A program made the translations under genes and the position numbers. A stretch of 64,000 bases of DNA from Trametes villosa (Eukaryota; Basidiomycota; Agaricomycetes; Polyporales; Polyporaceae), in assembly GCA_002964805.2 (NCBI GenBank), contig PUDQ02000003.1, positions 868,001 to 932,000 of the forward strand, read 5' to 3'. Shown here one piece after another: positions 22,090 through 34,345 of this stretch (positions are counted from its first letter, which is position 1; the number at the start of each line of letters is the position of its first letter). The notes beneath the pieces are model-generated. The model was not told the DNA's origin. It worked only from the letters and a program-made list of their open reading frames with translations, and did no database searches.

Positions 22090-22325
22090 TCCTCCGCGCC
22101 TCTGGGTATCTCAATGATCTCACCATCCGAGTAGCCCGCCAACCATGAACGCCCTGGGATTGCACGAGCCACCCCACACCAATCTTCGTCGAATCGCCGA
22201 AGCGCTCCTCGAGGCGTCCCGCGAGCAATCACCAGCGTTTGAGCCCCTGCAAGCAGGTATCCGGATACTTGCGCCCCGTCGTCGGCTGGCGCCCATGTCG
22301 CAGATGTGGCGCTTGCAGAGGTCAT
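22090..22325 (-). pseudogene. Exon-like relic in left arm (open here, stopped in right arm)
   Basis: The minus strand encodes an uninterrupted segment including VSGYLLAGAQTLVIARGTPR and WLAGYSDGEIIEIPRGAEEM. The right-arm copy at 47185-47400 keeps the same reading but has two in-frame TAA codons (47216-47218 and 47309-47311). At the same places the left arm has CAA and TCA. It looks like a former coding exon; I cannot name the protein. Confidence 0.4.
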
Positions 22326-25300
22326 CTGGCAGAGCTAATTTTGCAGATGAACTTACCATCTGGACGCCCGTCATCCTCGTTGTGCACAGAGTGGAGTGCC
22401 TCTGGCAGAGACGCCCTGCAGATGCCTTCTCCCTCGACTCTGCGCAAGCGCGTGGTGGACGCGCCTCGCCACTGGCGCCGACGATCTTGCACTCTCGCCA
22501 CTCGCGTATCCTGGTTGCCCCTCTCCACGATCGTACTGCGCGCCTGCCTGGTTCTTGTGAATCTACTGGCCACCTATGAGCCGCATGATGTCTGTGGCAC
22601 AACATGCTCTAGCGCGGACGCGCAGACTCTCTTCGCGCGCGTCTGTGCCGCATACCCTCATTTTAGCTGTCTCTTTGAAACGGATCTCTGTCTTCTCTTG
22701 GACCTTGTATACTCACCGATCGCCGCCGGGCACGCAACCGCTGGGGTTTGCCATCTGAAGTTTCTAGTCTCCGCGGCCACCTTACGCTGTCTCTCCTGGG
22801 CCTGCATAACTCACAGTTATCACATTTGCGTGGCTTCTTTGTATGCGCTGTATTACTGGCTACCCTGTGGCGGCGACAGCATCATCAGAAACTCTGGCCG
22901 CACATCCCGTCGGCGACGCCGACGCTATACAGCCAGTTGATCGCCTTCTGCCAGCTTCAGCGACGTTCAACCTCCGGACTTTGGCCTATATTGACCCCCA
23001 GTGGCTTTACGAGCGCCTTCTAGCGCGTAGGACGCCCGGATGCAGGGCTGTGGTACGGGCCGCTCTACGTGAGCTCGGCGACACCCGGGCGAGGGCGAAA
23101 GCTTGTCGGGCTTTCCGCTCTCGTACAGTACGCTTCCGTGAGCCCATCGCCTGGCCTGCCCTCCAGGCTTCTTCTCCCACTCGTCATTGTTGCCCGATAC
23201 GCCCAAAGGCAGGGGCGTCGAAGCATTCTTACCCGTATCGAGGTACGCCCTTTCGGACATCCGCGCTCCGAGCGTTCTGATCGTTGGGCTCCGCAGTGTA
23301 TTGTGTGGTAGGAGAACTGCGGTGGCCGGCTGTGCGTGGGCCGCGGCCCCAGGGCCTGCAAGCAGCATCGTGTCTGGATACGCGCACTGCGACGTCGCAG
23401 CTTCTCCCGGGACTCAATGGCCTGCGGCTGAATAGGGCGCATCCTCCCACCCCGAGCGCGCGAGGCCCAACGGAGGGGCGATGAACCTTAACTTTGCAAT
23501 GAATCGGGGAGCTTGGGCTACCAGATGCTCACCCCGAAAGAGGGGGGGTTTGCCATTCTCCAGGGCTCAGCGCGGAGTGCGAGAGTGCGCCATTGGCAAG
23601 CGCCCGTCCACCATGAGGTGGTCACGCTGTACTTTCGCTTATGGGCGTTGAATTGTTTGCGTATGATCCTCTCGATGCCGTACTAGCTGATCACAAAACG
23701 TGCAGATGACTCTGTGAGGCCTGCAGGATCGCTGATGCTCTTGGGTACTAGGCCTGCCAATCGACCCCGGCGCTGTATTGTCGAGGAATCAGCGATGGGT
23801 CGCCGGCCAGTAAGCCCACCCCTGCAAATACCCGTTCTCACCCCTCAGGCAACAAAATTCACCCAACAAGAGCGGCCCGATGACCACGCACGAACGCTAA
23901 CGCAAACTCACAATCGCACGCCGGCAACTCTCCTCCCACCCCTCCTCCGTTCTCGACCCCGATGTCCACCCGCGCTCTGCACCCGGCCCACTCCCGCATC
24001 GCAGATCCACGCCCCCCGCGCCCGGCCAACCGCAGGGCCAGTCGGGTGCGCGCGGCACGCCCACGCCCAACCCCTCCCTCGCCCCGCGCGCCGCGCCTGG
24101 AAAGCGCTCCCTCTGTAAGTCTTGATTGAGCCAGCGCGAAGCCTCGCGCCCTTCTCCGGAAGTCGAAGCCCGGCCGCACGAAGCCCGGGCCTCAGAGCCT
24201 CCCAGCCGGGAACCCCTCCGTCTGGCCGCCGCGAGCGAATAACAGGCACAGCACACTGGCGCGATGGGAACCCTGCGCGCGGCGAGATCGTCGATGCCGC
24301 CGGGAGCAACTGAATGTAGGGCGGGCATTGAATGGGAAGGAGAAGGGCGCGGTCACGTAAGGGCGCGCCATGCGGCTACGAGACGGGATAATGCTTGGGG
24401 CCGTTGCGCCTTTGGAGGCGAACGTGCAAGAAGGTGTGGAGGTGCCAAAGCGGGGGCGTTGAAGGCCGTTCTGTACGCGCGGGCCCCGGGAGTGCATCGC
24501 TGTCAGTGTCTGCGCGTTATGGACGACGGCTGCTCCGTGATTCTGGAGTAGAGGATACGGCGCGTCAGGCGCACTCCAGTATCATCGATTACGCCTACCT
24601 ACGCTGTAATCAGCTCAGTAGACAATCGTACGTACCCCGGTGTGATGGTCGAGATGGCCGGAGGTATACTATCACTTCGTCTATAGAACTCCCGACGTAG
24701 TTGGGAAGTGTTAGAAAATAGCTGCTGTAAATAAGTGCTCTTCATTGTCTGTGTCGCGCCTTCATATCTGTTATCAAATATATTGAGCACAAATAACGTA
24801 TGTTTAGTACGAGTTACAGCTGAATGTCCTAGGATGACTCCGGGGGCTATCGTGCAAGCAGCTATTCGACCACCCCGCGACGGTAAATGGCCGATGCCGA
24901 TATTGCACGGCAAACCCGCGGTAAAGGGAAACGAGAAGGCCTACTTCTCCTCCCGGTGACGGCGGGTGCAGAAGCCCGACCCTGGCGGCCCAGAGGTCGA
25001 CGAGTATGGTAGCAAGTGGAGTTACGAGCGCACCTAGGCCGGCTGTAGCTTCATCGCGCCCTCTACCTCTCCACCGCCACTGGTGCGAGCTCCGCGTCCT
25101 CGCTCCTAGACAGAGAGCTCGCCGAAGTCGCCCAACGAATTCGTGAGCCATCCGAATACACTCTGGAGCGCTGCCCCTCAAGGCCTCACCTCTGGCCCGC
25201 ACCCTGCGGCGCATCAAATCACCGCATAGGCCTCGCCGAGCGTAGTGCTGAAACACCCCAGTACCTCGCCCTAGACGTCCCGCAGTCGCCGCCGCCGCAC

Positions 25301-26789
25301 CTTGGCAGGAAACGTCAGCGCCCCGCGCCCTGCGCCCTGCGCCCTGCGCCCAATGTCGTATTCGGGAACAAGGCAAACCGACGCGCGCGCCCGACGCCCT
25401 CCGCCACAACGTAAGAGCCCGTAGCGGACGACGCTGGAGGTGATCCGCGCCATGGGAGTACGCGAGAAGGCCAGAAGGGCGGAAGGCGGCGTCGCGGCGT
25501 CGAGAACCATGGTCATGAGACGGCAATCCCTGGGACGTAAACGCATTTTAGAAAGGTACGTACGCGTGCGTATATCATATACAGTACAGGCTTGTACGTG
25601 GGCAGCGCCGGCGCTCGAGACGCTTCGGAGAAGCTGGCGAGTAGCGGAGCGGAGAGGCCGGTGGGCGAGGTCGACCCGGAGAGTGCTGCCCGACAGGATG
25701 CAAACGCGGGGGACGGTCGGCGGCGGACGGTCGGACGGGGACGGCGAACGACGGGCGGGGCTTCCGGTCCCATTCTTCCTGTCCGCCGGTGACGTCGAGT
25801 AAGTAGGGAAGATGGGCGCCCGAACGGCGCCGAGCGTCTGCTACACCCGGTACGCGAGTTCTGGCTTCTTGCCTCCAGGACGCTGTTTGCACAATGAGCA
25901 CGATTGGGTGAGCCGATGGCAGCGTACGAGAACTTTAATAATTGGGGGATCGATCAGAGACACGACGAACACCAGAGGGGAAGGTGGTTTGGAACTACGA
26001 ACCGCGAACTGCGAAGGCCCACGCAAATGAGTGCCATACGTCGGAAGAAGGCCGTAGAGGAGGAAAGGAGGATGTCGGTGAGAGAAGTGCGGCGAGATGT
26101 GATGCGGCATAGTTCACGTACCCGGCACCAGGGTTGTTGAGTATCATTGGGGTTGAAAGGTGCCGAATGGCCTGGGCGAGTCTCAACGCACGGGGTATGA
26201 TCGTCCATCCTACCGGAAGATACAAACAAGTCGACGAGACTCGATAGTACTGGTGAGGGCCGCTCGCGAATCGATGCATCGCCGCAGGTTCGATGCTTCG
26301 CACCATCCCTGTACAAAATGGGCGGTTATTAGCGTATAGCAGCCGCGTCTACGTCCGCTCTGTGGGCAAGTATCATCGATCAAGTGGTATCACCGCAGCA
26401 CTGTCAAGCTTACCGCATACGCGAAGAGGACGCGACGTCCGATTCAAAGCTTGACTACGAGATGGGCGTACGCGTTGAGTCATGATTGACGAAGCCGGCG
26501 GACCAGGATCGACTTCGAATTGCCGCAGCACCCGAGGGAACCAGATCGAAGGACGCCCGCCGTGTGGCAAACATCCTCCGATCGAGAGGGCTATGTGTAC
26601 TTGCGCAAGAGACACCGTGGAGTGCAACTCCGATGCTACTGCGCCGATTTTCAGTATTGTACCCGGGCGGTTTATCGAGCCGTGTCAGTGGTGCGTACTC
26701 ACTAATTTCCTCTGCGACTGAGCTTCCTGACGCGAGTAGCGCGGCGTCCCGGAGTCACCGCTCGATGTCATGTGCGGTTTTGCTGTGCA

Positions 26790-27400
26790 GGGAGGTGGAG
26801 CGGGCAGAAGACTTGTTCCAGAGTATCACTGTCAAGTCCCGCGGTGAAGACGATATTCCGAGCGGCGTCCCATGTCAGAACGTTCGCCCGCGCCTCCACT
26901 AAACGTGTCGAGACCGGTGGTCCATGTCGTCCTCTTTGAGTTGTCGAATTTACCCCCGCAATCGCGCCGTACGCCCGGATGGTGGAAAGTTAGCGCACGT
27001 GCACCCCGCCGCCACACTGAATCAAGCGACTTCGAGCTCGCTGCCGCGCGCGCGGGTCCGATGCGTTCCCGGGTGGCACAATATCTGACCGCAGACGTCG
27101 ACACCCTCGATGGCGGCTCGCCATCCTAGATACAGCGCAAAGCCACGCCTGGGTCAGCAAGACGAGTCTCGCGGGGATCCTCGCAGCCGGAGCTCGAGCA
27201 TGCGTTCGATCGTGTTCCGTCCAACAAGGTTGCCCTCGCCGCCACTGTCACCAAGAACGACTCAGCGATCGCCGCGCCGAGATCTACGTCCACGAGCAGA
27301 AACGGGACCAAATTCGCGTGCCGAGCCCGGCTAGTGGCCGCGATGGTGGTGGTGAGTGGCACATTCTCCGGGACAGCGGAGGACTCACCGCAATATCCGA
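26790..27400 (-). pseudogene. Exon-like relic in left arm (stopped here, open in right arm)
   Basis: The minus strand carries NLVPFLLVDVDLGAAIAESF, and further on LSTIRAYGAIAGVNSTT and VFCPLHLPAQQNR. A TAA at 26992-26990 interrupts the latter, where the right arm has GAA. A donor-like GTGAGT (27388-27383) has an exact partner at 41603-41608. The damage pattern is the opposite of the block at 22.1-22.3 kb, so neither arm is the intact parent. Confidence 0.4.
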
Positions 27401-27500
27401 CGAAATGCGCACTGCCTGGGCGATGGTTGGTGCGGTGTGCCTCCGGGCGGATCTGTGTGCGGTCTACTGAGAGGGTGAGCCTGGAAGGTGGTTGGCCGGC

Positions 27501-30500
27501 CCGTGCCACTGACCTACCAGCTATCCGCGGCGAAGGACGCCACCCGCGGCCTATCGAGCACAGTGTTGGATCGCGCAACACTAGAGGCCGATCGACCGCG
27601 TCGCGTAAAGAAACATTAGTCTACAGTGATTCTGATTCGAGGGTATTACAACTGGGCACTTGCCAAGACGGGGTTGCAGTGGTTGGGTGGGTGAAATGCC
27701 ACCAAGCTACACCGGGGTCGGAGCCGCGCAAGACAGCCCATGGGCCATAAGGTCAACTGTCGCGTGCTATGCATATGATCGGATCGTGAGTTGAGCTATG
27801 TGAGATAATATTAGCGAGTCTGTTTCGTATGGACTTGTTTGGGGATAGCAAATAGCAAGATATGAAGGGACTGCTACTAAGTACTCACGTCTACGTGAAG
27901 CGCCTGTGGAGCCAACGTCGAACAAGGTGCATCCTTATGGTATCTCGAAGATTCCAGCAATGCGGTGACCGCATCCTCCAAGTTCCTCACGGCACATTAC
28001 AGTATTGAAGACGTGCGCTTCAATGTCGTCGGCGCAGATCAACGCGTGCCCTCGAAGCTGAGCTATAGGGCGCGTTCTACGTGGAGCCGCGAACGGAGGA
28101 GAGGCGGGAGCTCAGGCTACGAGTAGGAGCCCACATGCCGAGGCGCAATCGAACGGGCACGATTCGTTCTCGTGCACCGAAATACTGACTGGGATCCTGG
28201 GGGAGTGAACGCCCGGTCGGGGAATGTCACCTTTGACATGGCAGAAGGGGGCGCAGATGGGATCTGTCAGACAAAAGTCAACACCGAGTGAGGATATGTC
28301 GTCCAGGATCGCTGGGTCGCTGACCAACCACGAGTCAACCACGAGTAGTCTCCGTCTCAGCTTCTCGGTGGTACCTTGGTAGTGATGGAAGATACATCGG
28401 CGATGAGTAAGCGCGCGCACCGAAAATGCAGATACTCACCAGGAGTCTGTTGAACTGCCACAGGTTCACCGGGGGTGAACGCTGCATAGAAAGCACCAAC
28501 AATGTCGACATCCCTTCCAAAGATAACGAACGTACCAGCTCGAAGTCGTCAGAGGTATCGAGGTCCCGACGAAACCCTGGGCGGTTGATACATATCCAGG
28601 ATCAGCTGGTGGTTGCAGGCAGCCTACGTCGGTGGCGCTCGCCTGGTTTCTCTCCTCGACGTCTTGATGAATGTATCAGCATCAATAAGAGGAACCCGCG
28701 AGCGTTGCCAGCCTCAACCTGAGCCTAACTCCCGTAGCAACGTGGCCCCGGGTCGTAGTAAGCGACCCAGTCGTGCTCGCGGTGTTCCGTTGATACCCCA
28801 GCGTTTCTTCTGCACCTTCCATGCACCGAGTTGGACCCACTGGCCACCACCGCGCATGCCGTATCGACATCAATCATATGACCAGGGAAGCCGCCGGGGC
28901 CCATACAACGGTGTCGCCTAGCACACCAGCTGATGAGACCTGTTGAGCCGTCCGATCGAGATGTCCATAGCCATCTGTTCGAGTCGAGGCATTATCAGAG
29001 ATATACGGGAGACACAGTACTGCGCCTGCACTAACATGCACAATACTCACCGTTGTAAGGAAACTGTAGCGTCGACATGGCGGAGAGGAAATGAGTTGCA
29101 AAACTAGTCCAATTTGGGAAGCGCCACAAAGGCCGAGACCACGTGGCTGATGCCTTAATCGAGAATAGCTGGCTACCGACGAGCGGGTTTTCTCGTAACC
29201 ATCGACCACGACCATGTATGTTCTGCCCGAGGAGGGTCGTTTTGTGAACATGTTGGTGAGCTTGAATGTTCGTCTGATTCCATCTGCTCACCCAAGGTAA
29301 CCCGTAGGAGCGTTGATGCCAGCAAGTCCTCGCGCAGTGACCACTTGTGCCATCTATATTCGTTCGATACGAGCTTTGTCGGGAAAGGCTTGTCCGAAGT
29401 GCATCGTCTGATATGCTATCTCGGGAAGGTTTTCACAGCTGCTATTGGCTCTGGAAGTTGAAGCAAGGTTATAACGTTGCGTTTACATTCAGTCAATTAC
29501 GTCCATGGGAAGCAAGGTCAGTCATCATGTGTTTCTCCACACTCGAGATGCCGCCTGATCAGCCTGTCAGGTGAGTGTCGCAACACTTCCTCAGCCCATT
29601 CCGATGTCTATGTCGAACCCTAGAAGGCTACGACATTCAGACATGTCTCGTAAAGCTCATCCGCTCGCTTCGCGCTTCGTCCTCGCCGAGGCCTGTAGCA
29701 GCTGAGCAGAGCCAAGGGTATGTCACCCGCCGACATGGCTCCAGACTTTAGTGCGCTTCTGTCCTTCTCGACCTTGATTTGCCCAACCGCTCTCACCGCG
29801 ATTTTCACAAGCTACCATAAGCTGCTCGCGTCGCTCCGTTCATCATGTCAATCATGGGACGCGCGAGCCTCGAGGTGGACGTCCGAAGCGCAGGCGTGCC
29901 GTCTGCCGTGTCCGGCTCCCGCCGCCCATCATGCTCCTTCTCGACCCTCTGGCCCGGCGCAAAGGTGCGCTCGACGCGCGAACCCGCGTGGAAACTCACG
30001 GGAGAAGGCTATCCGGCGCGCTTGCTATTCTCGGTGCGTACTTACTCTATCCGCAGCCTCCCCCGCTCAACTCTCGAGCGTGAGACCGTGCTACGCGAGG
30101 CGGCCCGCTCGCCTGCTCGCGCCTCGCGCTCACCACTATTGTCGCTGATGATCGACATCGCCCGCCCACCCTCGTTGCCGCAAGCGAGGGCGTGCTTCCT
30201 CGGCCTCGGACTTTGCAGCACTTCCTCCTGCGCGCGATCTTCCGCCCATACGCTCCGCATCCGCTTCTGCGGCCGTGTTGTCTTTCGCCTGCGGTGCGGC
30301 GCGGCCGCGTCATAGATAGCCTTCAGAAGCCGCGGGGCACCCCTCTCCTCGTGCGCGCCCGCCCACGAACACGCCATGCCGACGCACAATCTATCCTTTT
30401 CTGCGGCTTCTCAACACACCGCGCGTGTTCTGTTCGCTTTGCGGAGACGTGCTCGTCCACACGTCCTATCTCCGTTCGGACTCCTACCCGCGCACGGACA

Positions 30501-33500
30501 CGCCGGGACGCAAGGGAACGGAACCTCTCGCCCCGGCTCATGTTCGCCGCGTTGTCGTCGACGCAGACGTGCAACTGGGGCGAATGGTCGTCGAAGACAA
30601 GGCATGGGGCTCGACACACGAGCGACCATGTGAATGTGGCGTACACCTTGCTGATCATGCCGTTTGATGCAGGCCGTGCTCCTCGTTCACCCACACGCCC
30701 GACATACTGTATCTTATTCAGTGATGCACGTCAACGCTGGACACCGCTCGACACACCTTACGTCCCCCCGGCCTCGGTCCCGGCCTTCTAGTACGGCGTG
30801 CAGGGTCGCCGCAGCCTGACGCGCCCCCTCTGGCTGCCCCCGCACGCGGCAGCACTCCACGAGAGCCGCATCGGGCGTGCCCCCGCGCTTGTGGCCCGCC
30901 GGGACGTCTTCTGCGGCCCCTTCTCGACGCGGATCAGACATCACACGCGTCGGCGATGATGGCGGGCGTGCACGCGCGGATAGGCCGTCCGTGCATCACG
31001 TCCCGTCCGCCGCTGGTCGCCGCCCGGCATCTTGCCTCTTCCACGTCCGCCCTCACTTCCTCTCCATAGAGTACACTTCGGGGCGCCGGGCGGGGCTGCC
31101 CCTCGCGACCATCACGGACGCGCGCGAGCGGCATCGTCGTGCGCGTGTGGCCCCGCCGGTGCCACCGCGCTCGGGCTGGTTCTCTCCCGCACTTGCTCCT
31201 CGGATCTCTGTTCTTGCGATTGCCTCTGCGTCTCGTTCTCCCTTCTGCGTGCGTTCAGAAGTCTGCGGGCAGTGTGCTCGACCGCTGACCCGATATCGCC
31301 GGCGGCTGAACATTTGGACTGGATCCGCGGACGTGTGCAGCATGTGGTTGAGAACCCGCGCCGCCTCATCATATTCTGCGGTCTGCGCTCTGTACCTGCG
31401 CTTCTGCGGTTTTCTTGCGTCTGCGATGTGCTCTGCCTTCTGCACGTCTATGAACTGGTTCGCTCGCTCGGGCATCTAGAGGCGCGGAATCCTGGGCTCT
31501 TACCACCGGCGCTCTTCCATACTTCGCCAGCTACCCTGGCACACAAGCTCTGTTCTGCTGCGACGTGGGCAGCGACCACACCAGCCGAAGGAAACTCGAT
31601 GCCCTCAACTTCTCCCGTGCGTTCGCCTGTACGCTGTCTGAACGAACGTGTCTGGGATAGTCCTTCATATCGCAGTTGACGGCTGCGTCTTCTATGCACG
31701 CCTACAGACGCGAGCTCTCAGGCTCTGTCTGTAGCCTCCAGCTTCTCATCGCGACTGCTCGCCCCTTCTCCGCAGCGCGTTCGCCCCCACGTAGGGCCTT
31801 GCAATGACTTATGGAGCTAGTGTCCCTGCACCCGTCTAGCTTCGTGCCAGCGCCTGACCTTGGGTGTACATCCCACTCCTACGTCGACGTCCTCCATCTC
31901 TCGCCTGCGCTATCTTGCTCTTTTGGCCAATTGGCTCCAGCGTCTCCACACAAATACTCCAAGGACGCCTCCCTAAATCTTTTCCGCGCGCGTGCGGTAT
32001 CTTGGAATGGGCGGCTGCTCTTCGGCTCCCACGTTCCTCGTCCCCTCTCTCTCGTTCCTCTTCTCCTCCATGCTAGGCACCACCCCGACGGCAGGGTACT
32101 GGGCGCAGGGCCTCGGGGACGCCGGCGAGCCCTTGTGCTATCTGCTGCTGTCTCGCCTCCATTCGCGCCTCCACGCCCCCCGGCGGCCCTGCGCTACCCC
32201 TGCTCGCGCGCCGTGGGCCTCTCTACCCCGACGCTGTACATACAGGCACCACTACCAATGGACATACGTTCACCCTCCATCCCCGCCGTTTCAGCCCCCT
32301 ACGCATTCCGTCCAACTCGGTGCTGCGCCCTGGATGGACGGGACACACTGCACCCGAGCGCACCGCCGCATCTAGCTCAAGCTCAAGCAATAAACAGAGT
32401 GCCCGCGCCCTCTCGTCATCGCGGCCCTGGCGTGCCTGCCCGTACCTGGCCATTACGGACGCCCGGCCACACACTGCGACGGACAGCCTGCGGCCGCATC
32501 TAGATGCATTGAATAAATCTCGACCTCGACCCCCGACCCTCGAGCCCGGGGCTGCTGCTGTCCCGTACGCACGGCATACTGCGCACCGGTCCCCCTCACG
32601 TAACCCCCGGGGTGTGCCTGGCGCCCCCCACTACAAATCCTGCCTCTTAGCCTGTCCGCCTCCTTACTGTACTTACAACCTGGGCTCCTCTATGTCATGG
32701 CTGACGGTGAGATAGCCACGATGCGTACCTGGTCCTGATCAGCGTGGCTGCGGGCCAACTTCACGCCTCTCGAGACTCGCGGTGATGGCGCGCCTCGCGT
32801 ATCGCGCCGCGCTAGCTATACTCGCCGTGTCACGCGCTTCTGGGCGCGGCGCGGCGCGGTGGGGCGAGGCCCCGCGGTGTGGGCGTGTGTGGTCGCGCTG
32901 GGGGTGGTGCGTGTTTCAGAAGGAACGGAGAGCGAAGACGTTGAACAGCTTCAAGAGAACGTAGCTGGGAGTGAGCGGGTTGAGGAAGCGGGTGATCGCG
33001 ATCGGGGTGCGGGATGGGCGCTTATGTTCGACAGGGAGAGAGAAGACCTTAGTATCAAGTACCGAGGATTACGAACCTTTGTATTCCAGCTATGTACAAT
33101 ATTGAATGTCTTTATAAACGTACGCTTAACAAGAAGCACACCAAGGTAAACGGCACTGGCAGGTATGATACGCGATGATGGTATTGTACGACGGAGGAGC
33201 TACGAGCGGGAGAGACTGCTATCGCTAACAGGCATTATTACATCGGACGGGCCGGGAGAGCGACGATAACGGCGTAGTAACTAACTAATAGTCCTAAAGG
33301 CTTGGGTGCATGCATGGCGAGGCTCACATGGGGAGTGGGATCGGAATGGGTTATGGCGAGTAATGGAGACACTGGTGACGGACGGGGACGGGTGGTATAC
33401 ACAATATGGTACTAGATCGCCGCACGCGCGCCGCGCCGCGACGCGGACACGCCCGGCGGGAGACAGATTGTAAGACGTGACATGGGACGAGCGACACCCC

Positions 33501-34345
33501 CGTCGCGACGCGGGACGCGCGCGGCGGCGGGCAACTTTAAACGGCACATGGTGACCGGCGAGCATAGGGACGAAAGTGCGAAAGGCGAATGCGAAGGCAA
33601 AATGATGTATGGTAACGTGCGACGCGCAACGTGCACGCGCGACAAGCAATGGGGTGCGGACGAACGGGGTTGGGGTAGTAGTAAGACACGCGGGGGTAAC
33701 GGTAGTAATGCAACAATATCGTATATGGAAGGGACAATATTTCGCGGCCCGCGGGGGGGCCAAAGTACGCTTGCGAAGGGTGAGACAAGGCGGAGCATGG
33801 GGCCCCAAATGGCGAGCACGAGCACGGTCCGAGGGGGCGGGGGGAGCAACGAGCGACAGGCGGCCTGGGCGAGCGAGCGGCAAGAGGCGGGGCGCGGGGC
33901 GGGGGCGGCGATTACGGCGGGCGGGGCAAAGAGCGACGGTAGAAGCGAGCGGGCGGCGGACGATTAGGTGGCGATAGGGGTATGATAGTACACACAGGCG
34001 GGGCGGGGACACAGATCTCGGAGAGCCGGACGATGCGATGATGCGGTGCGGAGCGATGCGAGGAGACGAAAAACGAAGAGGAAGGCGAAGGCGAGAAGGG
34101 GCTGCAGCGCCTGGCGTGGGGCACGGGCGGGGTGGGGGATCCCAGATCCGCGGCCCAGCACGATCCCCCTGGACGGCGGCCAGCTCAGCCGCTCGTCTCG
34201 GGGTGTGGGGAGACGCGCACCGAGGGTGCGCTGTTTCGACGGGGGTATACGCGCCGCGCGCTTGGAGCTTGGGGCGGGCGAGCTGCGCCGTCCTTCGACC
34301 CGCCCACCGCGGGCCAGTGTACGGGTCCAAGTGCAGCGGTGCTGC
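27501..34345. other. Core of the inverted repeat, left part: no supported gene
   Basis: Nearly 7 kb between the left arm and the TEA gene. At 27.9-29.3 kb several GTGAGT-type donors lie on the minus strand (about 27888, 28438, 29050) beside peptide stretches such as LRRRLLVVDSWLVSDPAILD, but no set of exons keeps one frame. From 29.8 to 32.6 kb the plus strand is pyrimidine-rich with many overlapping, mutually exclusive open stretches. From 33.3 to 34.3 kb a 349-codon opening on the minus strand is low-complexity Arg/Pro/His sequence directly downstream of the TEA stop codon and is most easily read as its 3' UTR. Confidence 0.5.

Larger units (their letters stand above)
15400..27500 (+). repeat. 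Giant inverted repeat, left arm (~12 kb)
   Basis: This segment is the diverged reverse complement of about 41450-54010. Matching blocks I could read, left versus right: 15480-15840/53580-54000, 16000-16330/53095-53420, 18130-18430/51090-51405, 19100-19380/50140-50430, 20050-20280/49200-49430, 21040-21200/48285-48440, 22090-22330/47100-47400, 24200-24500/44540-44830, 25440-25560/43470-43600, 26370-26640/42330-42640, 26790-27040/42010-42260, 27230-27400/41600-41800. Order is fully conserved and mirror positions sum to about 69.0-69.5 kb. In one 109-nt stretch near 16050 I count 4 differences; elsewhere divergence is clearly higher. Splice-donor-like GTGAGT signals lie mainly on the minus (outward) strand. 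Open stretches are short, frames shift and stops occur; no intact gene is visible. Arm ends are estimates, about 100 nt each way. Confidence 0.88.

Noticed and set aside
22239..22940. 233-codon opening on the plus strand of the left arm
   Set aside because: It lies antisense to the conserved exon-like block and is interrupted in the right arm.
31053..31475. 140-codon ATG-initiated opening on the minus strand in the core
   Set aside because: The hydrophilic Arg/Ala/Glu composition follows from the purine-rich strand; no domain, promoter element or usable intron is present.
30000..31500. Recurring CCGCAGAA-type motifs (PQKR in translation) at about 30.27, 30.40 and 31.42 kb
   Set aside because: Only short matches; the surrounding sequence does not align, so a tandem repeat cannot be supported.
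33281..34330. 349-codon opening on the minus strand downstream of the TEA gene
   Set aside because: Low-complexity Pro/Arg/His/Ser composition, begins just past the TEA stop codon on the same strand, and has no recognisable domain; better read as 3' UTR.
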